Assembly: GCA_964640125.1 (NCBI GenBank)
Contig: CAZXGG010000056.1
Span: 1-23,180 of the forward strand
Source of the DNA: G020353115 sp964640125
Lineage (GTDB): Bacteria; Bacteroidota; Bacteroidia; Bacteroidales; VadinHA17
DNA: 23,180 nt
Direction: 5' to 3'
The notes beneath the pieces were generated by a model, which saw only the letters and a list, made by a program, of their open reading frames with translations, had not been told where the DNA came from and did no database searches. Positions 6,270-13,965 of the stretch are shown here, piece after piece (within the stretch, counting starts at the first letter, position 1; every line of letters starts with the position of its first letter). The position numbers were made by a program, and so were the translations under genes.

Positions 6270-9200
6270 TTATTGATTTAATAAAACCCTTTTTGTCAGG
6301 CAGTTATTTTTTGTTTCCACCTTTATTAAATAGACTCCTGGAGAAACTTTATTCCCATTTGAAGCGGTTGCATCCCAATTCCATAGATGTACTCCCCGGA
6401 TCAAATTCCCTTCAAACAGCACAGAGACCGTTTTACCTGTCATATCATGAATGGTAATCCTCACTTCATCCTGCTGTTCCAGGTAGATCTGTATTGTGGT
6501 AACGGTATTGAACGGATTAGGATAGATCTGGAGATCAACATCATTCATTCCGGAACGTTCCGGCTCCTCAATGGAGAGTGGTGACCAGGATTCGTTGATG
6601 GCTCCGGGTGTGCCATGGGTATTTGAAGCATACCAGTTTTCAGGCAAAGTATTATCCAGGGCGGGGTTGATCAGCTCCAAAGCAGGTCCTGTTCCGTTGG
6701 GTTCGGGAGGCCAGGGGGAACTGACTCCGTAACAGACGGAATCAACCAGGCGAAGGCTATCATCATACAGCCTGATGCATTCTCCGTAGCTGCTCAGTCC
6801 AAAATTGAAATCACCCACATGATTTGCCACATAGGGATTCAATGTAACAAAAGCCGTATCATCTCTACAAACTACCAGATAATCTTCTGCTCCGATATTC
6901 GTGGGTAAAGGAAAGATGAATTGATGTTCATCGTCCGAATCTTTCAGGATCCAACCGGTAAGATCTCTTTCGGAATCACCCCTGTTATAGATCTCGATCC
7001 AATCACCTGTATCAAAATAATCGGGGGAATTGTAATTGATCTCATTGATCACGATGTACTGCAGTCCACTGCCATCCGGTTCAAAATTTGCCGTAATCTG
7101 TTGATCAATAGAAACATCGAGAATGAGTGGATTTTCGGCGGATTGTGAAGACCCCGTCCATCCGGTGAACCGGTATCCGGGTTCAGGAACAGGGGTTAAT
7201 TGAATTGGGACACGATCGAAGTAAATCCCTGTCCATGGATATCTTTCAGGGATAATGGTATTCACCTTAATTTTGCCTGAACAGGGTGGATTAACCCCCA
7301 GATCCAGGGCAAATGTTCCATTTAAATTGAATTGATTCCGGATATGATTCCGGACATAATTAACCCGGTATAAACCAAAATTGATCATGACCTGGATTTC
7401 GTTCTCCCAGTTGTTGTAGTTACCACCCCATCGACCCAGGTTATCGTGCATCTCTTCTTCAATATTCTGTTTCAGCGTCAGGATGTGGTTTTCCACCTTC
7501 TCCGGAAGGAAGGTTGAATTCAAGTGATCTGCAAAGCAGTTAATAAAATCGATTTTAAACCGGTTGTTTTCCATCAATTTTCTGAGCAGGAATGTTGACC
7601 AGGGAGGATTTGGCCAATCCGGTCCATTGGGTTCAAGGGCATAGGCAAGGGTATTGAACGTGTATTTTGACGGATCCCAGATGCCAAACCCAAAATCGGT
7701 GTCAAACATGATCCAGCGCCAGCGTCCTGTTTCTGATTGCGGACGCCAGAATTTGATGTTGTTTCCCGGCCAGTCCCGGTTGTCAAAATAGATCTGGCTG
7801 ATTTGGTACTTGATGAAGTTTTCGGTTTCCATCATCGATTTCACAACGTTAAAGTTTTGATCCAGTTGCATATCGTTATTATCGATGAAATAGAGCATTA
7901 AAAAATAGTGATCGGAACTTCCCTGTATTTTCCACCCGTTCCCCTCCAGCAGATCGATCTGATCCGGATCGACACCATGGTTTGAGGCAATGAAATGTTC
8001 ATTTACCTTTTCGCGGATGTTCAGGATTCCCCAGTATTCACCATTCAGGTAAATTTCGGCCGGCCGGTACGCCTGTTTGTCAATATCCATTTTACTCACC
8101 AATTCCGTCATCATCCCATCCCTCATCATCGAATAGTTCCAGTCATTTCCTGAATTTCGCAGGACAATGGCTTCAAACTGATCGATATCTTTTTCACCGA
8201 AGATCCGGTAATCGATGTTTCCATATCCGTACTTGCTCCTGGCAAACAGTGAGAGGGATTTTTGCGGGAATCCCCGGCTCCATCCTCCGAATATCTTCAT
8301 GCCGGCATCGATTGAAAAGCCACGTTCCCCGTCCGGTTCGAACAGTTCAATATGGACCGGTTTTTCCCAATCCTGCCAGAAATTGGCGCCAAAATGTGGA
8401 AAATCCTGGGAAGCATTCGGTCCCATTACGTACATCCCGTCGTAGTAATCCCACAGGTTTTCAGGGGATGTAGTCAGGGAAATTACCGGTAATGTGTTCT
8501 GGATACTGATCAGGTAGGTATGGGATACCACATGACCCGGAATCTTTCCATGCTCCAGGATCCTCGCCCTCAGCACAGTGGTGGATTGTATGGGTATTCC
8601 TCCGGTATATTTTTGTGAGTAGATGGTTGGTTCGCTCCCATCGGTGGTGAAATATATAGTATCGTCCGGTTCAAAACCGGTCAGGTAAATGGACAGTGTT
8701 GTACTGAAAAGTCCACCAGGAACAGAAAAATAGGGCTCACCGGAGATCGAGGAGTAAGTTTTCGTCAGGTTTGGCTCTCCCGGGGTGGCTTGCTGGAAAT
8801 AGAACAAGCTACCGGATCCGTCGGGGTATTTTCCGCTGGAAATGTCAGTATACATCCGTTCGAAGGCAATGCTGTCAATGATTACGTTCGACGGATCATA
8901 GAGATATACCGTCTCTCCTTCAGCATCCAGCCTGAAGTTCGTATGCAATAAAGGTGAGTTTATGTGTAAAACCGGAGGGACGGGGTGGGTCGTTCCGGGT
9001 TTGGTTTTCGATCCGATACTGAAGAATGGAATGGCTGTCAGGTCCGACGAGCCGGTGCTGTGATTATGTACCTGGATGGCTAGCACGTTCTCCCCCTCCC
9101 TGATCAGGTTGTGCAGGGAATCGATGGTGAAGGATTCCGGTGGCAATCCCCGGTAAATCAGGGCTTCGTGATCATAATTATCAGCCCCCTGATCAAACGC

Positions 9201-9845
9201 AGGGGGTATTCCAGGGATCCCAATGTTTCCCCGTGCGATTTCCTCTCCATTCAGATACGCCACAAAACTGTCATCGTAATCCATATGGAGAATGGCATCT
9301 TCCAGGTGACTTGTATCCTCGATCAGGAATTTCTTCCTGATATAGCAAGACATGGTAACGGATATCAGGGTTGAGTCGTCGTTATCACCATATCCGAATC
9401 CACTTTTCCCTGAATCCCAGTTCTGGTCATCGAAAGTGATGGTATTCCAATCGGCAGGAGGTTCCTGTGTCGGGACAAGGTATTTCCATTCATCCCCCCA
9501 GTCAATGATGGTCTGCCAGTACAGCGAAGGTTCAGTTCTGTCTTTTCCAGAAGCAAAGACCACAATAAAATCATCGGGATCTAACACCATTTCCGGGAAG
9601 GTCCATTTCGGGAATGTCGAATCGATATCCGACAGTCCATAATGTTGTAATTGCACCGGATCTGTGCCTGCATTGAACAACTCAATCCAGTCGGAGAATT
9701 CTTCATCCTCATCCTGAATTGTCGCGGAGTTGGCAGGCATTACCTCATTAATCACAACCTCCTGGGCGGAGGTACTTGCAATAATTGAATACCAGATAAT
9801 AAAGACCAGGATCCAACAAATGCTGTTACCCTGTTTTAATGTCAT
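6270..9845 (-). CDS. Secreted CotH-kinase / lamin-tail multidomain protein with T9SS sorting tail
   Basis: A 1191-residue exported protein. A signal peptide covers residues 1-27 (hydrophobic WILVFIIWY, cleavage near TSA-QE). A lamin-tail domain begins at 29 (INEVMPAN, DWIELFN) and appears to resume at about 300-360 (LHTNFRLDAEGE, TPGEPN). Between the halves sits a beta-sandwich resembling a galactose-binding fold (about 130-275). A chitobiase-C-terminal-like domain follows (370-446, YFTTDGSEPT), then a CotH spore-coat-kinase-type domain (455-840; GMKIFGGWSRG, YWGILNIREK, FDTDFGFG with Asp715/717). After these come an InlB-like repeat (855-922, GYRFTGWTG), a second lamin-tail domain (928-1086) and the Por tail (1105-1191, YPNPFN). 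It should be secreted and possibly surface-attached. It starts 25 bases after the corrinoid gene, with GGGAAAG about 11 bases upstream of the ATG. Role unknown: CotH kinases phosphorylate proteins, but many of these environmental proteins are uncharacterised. Confidence 0.9.
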   Translation of the reverse strand: MTLKQGNSICWILVFIIWYSIIASTSAQEVVINEVMPANSATIQDEDEEFSDWIELFNAGTDPVQLQHYGLSDIDSTFPKWTFPEMVLDPDDFIVVFASGKDRTEPSLYWQTIIDWGDEWKYLVPTQEPPADWNTITFDDQNWDSGKSGFGYGDNDDSTLISVTMSCYIRKKFLIEDTSHLEDAILHMDYDDSFVAYLNGEEIARGNIGIPGIPPAFDQGADNYDHEALIYRGLPPESFTIDSLHNLIREGENVLAIQVHNHSTGSSDLTAIPFFSIGSKTKPGTTHPVPPVLHINSPLLHTNFRLDAEGETVYLYDPSNVIIDSIAFERMYTDISSGKYPDGSGSLFYFQQATPGEPNLTKTYSSISGEPYFSVPGGLFSTTLSIYLTGFEPDDTIYFTTDGSEPTIYSQKYTGGIPIQSTTVLRARILEHGKIPGHVVSHTYLISIQNTLPVISLTTSPENLWDYYDGMYVMGPNASQDFPHFGANFWQDWEKPVHIELFEPDGERGFSIDAGMKIFGGWSRGFPQKSLSLFARSKYGYGNIDYRIFGEKDIDQFEAIVLRNSGNDWNYSMMRDGMMTELVSKMDIDKQAYRPAEIYLNGEYWGILNIREKVNEHFIASNHGVDPDQIDLLEGNGWKIQGSSDHYFLMLYFIDNNDMQLDQNFNVVKSMMETENFIKYQISQIYFDNRDWPGNNIKFWRPQSETGRWRWIMFDTDFGFGIWDPSKYTFNTLAYALEPNGPDWPNPPWSTFLLRKLMENNRFKIDFINCFADHLNSTFLPEKVENHILTLKQNIEEEMHDNLGRWGGNYNNWENEIQVMINFGLYRVNYVRNHIRNQFNLNGTFALDLGVNPPCSGKIKVNTIIPERYPWTGIYFDRVPIQLTPVPEPGYRFTGWTGSSQSAENPLILDVSIDQQITANFEPDGSGLQYIVINEINYNSPDYFDTGDWIEIYNRGDSERDLTGWILKDSDDEHQFIFPLPTNIGAEDYLVVCRDDTAFVTLNPYVANHVGDFNFGLSSYGECIRLYDDSLRLVDSVCYGVSSPWPPEPNGTGPALELINPALDNTLPENWYASNTHGTPGAINESWSPLSIEEPERSGMNDVDLQIYPNPFNTVTTIQIYLEQQDEVRITIHDMTGKTVSVLFEGNLIRGVHLWNWDATASNGNKVSPGVYLIKVETKNNCLTKRVLLNQ

Positions 9846-9870
9846 GAAATTGAACTTTCCCGGAATCCTG

Positions 9871-10533
9871 TTAAAGTGAGTTCAAATACTCTACTGCTCC
9901 CTGCGGATCAGGGGAGTAAAAATCTGCCCCGATCTTCCTGCAATAATCCGTGGTCAGAGGGGCACCTCCGACCAGGATCTTTGTTCCCGGGTATTTTTCT
10001 TTAATCTCTTTTACCGCACCTTCCATGTTCACCATGGTTGTGGTAAGCAACGCTGACATACCCACGGCAGCACCACGATGTTTATCCAGCTGTTCCATAA
10101 TCCTGTCAACACCAACATCCACACCCAGGTCGATCACTTCCCAGCCATTCCCTTCGACCATCATGGCTACCAGGTTTTTCCCGATATCGTGTAAATCCCC
10201 CTTTACGGTTCCTACAACGAACACTCCTTTTCGTTTCACATCCCCGGCCTGGAAAAAGGGTTTGATGTGCTCCATTGCAGTCGTCATTGCTTTTGCCGAC
10301 ATCAGCAATTGCGGAACAAACACTTTGTTTTCCGCAAACTTTTTACCCACCCGTTCCATCCCCACTTCAAATGCTTTGGAAAGAATGTCCTGCGGGGATA
10401 TCCCTTCCTTCAATGCCTGCACAGTCAGCTCATCCGCTCCATCTTTCCCCTTCATTTCGGGGGGATAGGGAGATGATTTATTGATCTTACCATGTTCAAC
10501 ACAGTGGGCCAATCGTACAATAAGGTCGCTCAT
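9871..10533 (-). CDS. Corrinoid (cobalamin-binding) methyltransfer protein
   Basis: A 220-residue protein of the MtbC/MtaC/MetH-like corrinoid family. It has a helical cap (about 1-90) followed by a B12-binding Rossmann domain (about 100-220). The cobalamin motif is complete: DLHDIG at 113-118 with His115 as the lower cobalt ligand, Ser160 and Leu162 in SALLTTT, and the double glycine at 189-190 in VGGAP. Such proteins carry a methyl group between a substrate-specific methyltransferase and an acceptor methyltransferase. The candidate partner is the URO-D-family protein at 13966-14982 on the same strand. No MtrH-type acceptor methyltransferase or RamA-type reductive activase is in the window. 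A good Bacteroidetes-type promoter precedes it, and the CotH-type gene follows by 25 bases. Confidence 0.93.
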   Translation of the reverse strand: MSDLIVRLAHCVEHGKINKSSPYPPEMKGKDGADELTVQALKEGISPQDILSKAFEVGMERVGKKFAENKVFVPQLLMSAKAMTTAMEHIKPFFQAGDVKRKGVFVVGTVKGDLHDIGKNLVAMMVEGNGWEVIDLGVDVGVDRIMEQLDKHRGAAVGMSALLTTTMVNMEGAVKEIKEKYPGTKILVGGAPLTTDYCRKIGADFYSPDPQGAVEYLNSL

Positions 10534-10577
10534 GATCTGTTGTAATTAAGTGCTCTATCAATTGGTGATTAATAAAT

Positions 10578-10609
10578 CAAAAATAGAATTTTATTTCATC
10601 TAACTCAAA
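10578..10609 (-). promoter_or_regulatory. Bacteroidetes-type promoter of corrinoid-CotH operon
   Basis: On the minus strand TTTG (10609-10606) is followed after 20 bases by TATTTTTG (10585-10578), which fits the -33 TTTG and -7 TAnnTTTG consensus including spacing. The corrinoid ATG is 45 bases beyond the -7 element. The corrinoid gene can therefore be transcribed independently of the genes upstream. Confidence 0.6.
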
Positions 10610-10683
10610 ATATTTTATACCACCGGGTTCGTACCCATGAAGCGGGTTTGTTTTGTGCAGTCATTCTTGCGGATCCATTCTCT

Positions 10684-10718
10684 GTCACTGTATCTCTTGA
10701 TCTCCTCGTCTCTCCCTC
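10684..10718. repeat. Degenerate 8-base periodic array, block 1
   Basis: RTC triplets start at 10684, 10692, 10700 and 10708, with a CTC at 10716, exactly 8 bases apart. The unit consensus is RTCTCnnn. It is the same family as the larger block at 10823-10878. The region from 10534 to 10914 has no credible gene; it holds a promoter and the arrays. Confidence 0.7.
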
Positions 10719-10822
10719 TTTTACCGAGGAACGAACAACTATTTTATTCGCAACTCACCCACAGTGAAATATGCTCCTGTGTCGCATTTCACATGGCAGG
10801 CTCTCATTTCTCACTTCTCTTT

Positions 10823-10878
10823 GTCACACAGTCTCTCAGTCTCTTCGTCTCACGGTCTCAAAGTCACAGAGTCCCTCA
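10823..10878. repeat. Degenerate 8-base periodic array, block 2
   Basis: GTC occurs at 10823, 10831, 10839, 10847, 10855, 10863 and 10871, seven times at exactly 8-base steps. The unit consensus is GTCTCnnn with variable last three bases; on the other strand it reads nnnGAGAC. A weaker continuation of the pyrimidine-rich pattern extends left to about 10800. Confidence 0.85.
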
Positions 10879-10892
10879 TTTTAACTCCCTTC

Positions 10893-10929
10893 TTCATTCG
10901 AAATTCGACATTCCTTATTCATGATTCAA
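10893..10929. repeat. Degenerate 7-base periodic array at 3' end of heparinase-like gene
   Basis: ATTC starts at 10896, 10903, 10910, 10917 and 10924, five times at exactly 7-base steps (nnnATTC; GAATnnn on the minus strand). The stop codon of the heparinase-like gene (10915-10917) lies inside the array, so its last four codons are repeat sequence. Confidence 0.8.
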
Positions 10930-12971
10930 TTTTACTTTGTCTCTCCAATACCTTGCTTTACCCACTCCTGAAACATCGGCACTGCCGTCAAAAGCCAACC
11001 CGAAATAGCCGGACTGTTGTTCAAACAGTGTTTGTTTTTCATAGAAAGCTTTTGTCAGGTTCACGACGGTAAAGCTGAGGGTGTTTCCCTTCCGTTCGGT
11101 AAAGAAAAAATCCCCGTTGGTTTCAACCGGTCCATAACTGATTTCCCCGGATTCATAGGTGTATTTTGGTCTCCGGTAATCCCGGATCATATCCATTCGG
11201 AGGTCGTTTTTTACACCGACGTGAATGACCCTGTCTCCTTTCCGGATCTCAACCGACATTCCCTTTCCAGTGGATTCGGATCCGATATACCGGATTTGAG
11301 AGATCAGGTTTTCAGGCGGTTCTGTGTGTGGATGTGGTATCAAAACGGTCACAAAACCAATGGTTTGTCCCAATTCAAAATGTTGTCCTGTTGTTTCCGA
11401 TATCACCCATTCATCCTGGTAATACCGTTTTGCCATTTCCGTTTGTTCGATCCGGAAATGTGATTTTGGAAAGTGGATCAGCAGGTTGGTATTTGCATTG
11501 AGTTTCAGGTTCCCGATGGAATCATACCGGGTATCGTACCAGTGATTTCCCTGTTTTATTATCTCCCGGGTATGCCAGAGGTTTGCTGCTGTAAAGAACT
11601 CCTCAACCCGGGCTTTCACGATATCAAACACCACAACCATTTCAGGATCCTTAATATAGGTAATGACCCTGTCCCATTCATAGCCCAGTTTTTCATCGAT
11701 CAACCGGGTTCGGCTGTAGTCAAAATCGGGGAAGGTAAGAAAATCGATTTTTTGTGTTCTGATGATCCGGTATGATCCGGCGTTATGAAGAAAATCGAGT
11801 GCCGATTGTCCGGGTATTTCCGGATGATCGGTCGGGCTGTATCTCCATTCACCCTCTTTCTGTCCCATAAATATTTTTTCCTGCCGGATACACAACCGGT
11901 TATGGAAGTAGTCCTGGCGATAGGCTCCGTAGGGTCCGCTCGGCATAAAATCCCGGTAACCTCCGTCATGCAGCAACACCGATCCGTTCTTCATCAGCAG
12001 GATGATGCTGTTTTCATCGGCATGTCCATGGGTCATTTTTTCCTCTTCTACCGGTATGACATCGCGCAGGTAATCTCTGAACAGCAATCCTCCATCTCCC
12101 TCATCCCTATAGTTTAACAGCATATAGGTAGATTCCGGTGTCCATCCATTCCGGAAAACGATCTTCTTGCCCTGCACATCTTCCATCACTTCGCTACTTA
12201 AGTTTTCCGGTACTCTGGGTTTGACATCATCCGTGCCATAACGGTAACAATCGAGTAACATATAGGCTAATCCTGTATTCTCTATCCGGTCAAAATCGAT
12301 GAACTTCCTTGCGATTACGGCAGCGGCCCATTTCAATTCCGGATTTCGATAGATGTTTGCTGCTGCTTCAAAGTAGACCAGGTACCGGTTCCAGTTTGAA
12401 TGCAAGGTTGCATCACCGAAGTCGGGTATCATCCCGTCAGGAGACATCAGCTGAAGGAAATAGTGGGCATAATAATACATCTCCGGGGTTTTAAAAAGCT
12501 CCTCCACCCTATTGTTGGCATCGGCATAACCGAGCAGGGCATAGAGCCATACACCATGATAGATGGTGGCATCTTCAATCTCCCAATTCCCCCAGTTATC
12601 AAAACCCAGAGCCTGTTCAGTCATCTTCCAGGTTGGTGTTTTTTGATGGTTTGGTATTGCACGGATTGACCAGGCCAGCGCTTCTGCCCGAAGGGCAGTC
12701 CGGTTCATGGGCCCCCATTCCTGTGTTTGAAGGAGGTAATCCATGCTGTGTGCGATCACTTCATCAATCTTTTCCTGCTCTTTTTTATTCAGGTATCCGA
12801 GTCTTTTCAGGATTTCATAAGGTCGTGCATACCGCATGGTGGTAAAGAAATCGGGAAGAGCCGGTACTCCGTTCCCATAATCCGGGCGCTTCTGGACCGC
12901 TTCTTCCGGGTATTCCTTTTTGAAATCATCATACATCAGCAAGATCTTTCTAGCCCTTTCGGCATATTCCT
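10915..12971 (-). CDS. Heparinase II/III-like polysaccharide lyase or glycan-active protein, N-terminus lost in gap
   Basis: At least 684 residues remain. The frame is open right up to the N gap and codes EYAERARKILL before the first TTG at 12942, so the true start is inside or beyond the gap. The N-terminal half is an all-helical (alpha/alpha) toroid of the kind that precedes heparinase II/III domains. The diagnostic C-terminal motif THGHADENS, followed by LLHDGGY, lies about 315 codons from the gap edge, with a beta-rich remainder. Proteins of this fold cleave uronic-acid-containing polysaccharides by beta-elimination, but many members have no known substrate. Whether it had a signal peptide cannot be seen. 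It follows the ROK kinase gene across the gap. The ROK C-terminus, the start of this gene and perhaps more are missing there. Confidence 0.85.
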
Positions 12972-13071
12972 NNNNNNNNNNNNNNNNNNNNNNNNNNNNN
13001 NNNNNNNNNNNNNNNNNNNNNNNNNNNNNNNNNNNNNNNNNNNNNNNNNNNNNNNNNNNNNNNNNNNNNNN
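12972..13071. other. Scaffold gap of exactly 100 N
   Basis: A run of 100 undetermined bases, the conventional filler for a gap of unknown size. It removes the end of the ROK kinase gene and the start of the heparinase-like gene. The two flanking reading frames cannot be assumed to be adjacent. Confidence 0.99.
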
Positions 13072-13952
13072 TAAGCTGCTCCCAGCACTCCTGCTGAATC
13101 ACCCATTCTGGCTTTCAAAACAGGGATTTCTCCTCTGGGAGGGCCAAAAAAGGATTGCCTCATGATGGGTGGAACATTCTCATACCAGATGGGAATATTC
13201 GATACTCCTCCCCCCAGGATAATTGCTTCCAGGTCAAATGCATTGACCACATTGGCAAATACCTGTGCCATGATCTCACAACTCTCCTCGAACAGGGCGT
13301 TGGCTCCGGGATCTCCTCCCTGGTATAATTCCCAAATCTGTTGAAGTGACTTTTTTTCTCCACTGATTTCATGATATCTTCTACACTGGCTGGGTCCGGA
13401 GAGATACGCTTCAGCACACCCTAACCGTCCACACTCACATTTCCTCCCCCGGTAATCGATGGTGGTATGACCTATTTCACCTGCAGCTCCATGCATCCCA
13501 CGGTATAATTTTTTATCCAGGATCAGTCCATATCCCATACCGGTTCCAATGATAACGGCTAAGACATAGGAATATTTATCCTCATAGTTCCCAAAATACT
13601 CAGCCAGTGCAAGGCAATTGGCATCGTTTTCCACCAGAAGGGGAAGGTTAAATTGCGCCCTTACCCTGCCCATAAATCCCGGTAATTCATAAACCGGGGT
13701 GTGGGGTGATCCGTGTAACACATCCTCCACCGGTTCGTGGGTGCCCGGTGTACCCATACCGATCGCTTCAATCGGGTAGTTCTTTGAAACCGCTTTAACA
13801 ACAGTTTGAATATTCCTGATAACCTGGTCCAATCCTTTCCGGGGTTGGGATAAAACCCGGTGTCTGAACAGCACCTTGCAGCGTGAATCCATCAGGCAGG
13901 CTTCCACTTTTGTACCCCCCAGGTCAATGCCGATGACATATTTTTCTGCCAT
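13072..13952 (-). CDS. ROK-family sugar kinase, C-terminus lost in gap
   Basis: An ATP-dependent cytoplasmic kinase of the ROK family (glucokinase, fructokinase, N-acetylmannosamine or N-acetylglucosamine kinase group). About 293 residues are present and only a short tail is missing, judging by the usual 300-320. The phosphate loop IGIDLGGTK is at 7-15, the catalytic aspartate is Asp110 in VENDAN, the second ATP motif IIGTGMGYG is at 134-142, and the zinc site is His162 plus CECGRLGC (Cys172, 174, 179). I chose the ATG at 13952 with GGAAAG upstream. The longer frame would run back through the end of the URO-D-family gene, whose stop is 13 bases upstream of this ATG. It probably phosphorylates a hexose released by the neighbouring glycosidases. 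Specificity cannot be read from sequence. Confidence 0.93.
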
Positions 13953-13965
13953 TTCTTTCCGATCG

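Noticed and set aside
9950..10468. 172-residue plus-strand open frame
   Set aside because: Exactly antisense to the well-supported corrinoid gene; no independent evidence.
10684..10929. CRISPR array
   Set aside because: Units are only 7-8 bases with partly variable cores; no 20-40 base repeats with spacers and no cas genes.
10637..11072. Plus-strand open frames rich in Ser and Leu
   Set aside because: They are translations of the GTCTCnnn arrays and of the antisense of the heparinase-like gene end.
13072..13952. L-ribulokinase (AraB) for the arabinose pathway
   Set aside because: It is a ROK kinase with the CxCxxxxC zinc motif, not an FGGY kinase, and lies in the glycan cluster away from the AraR sites.
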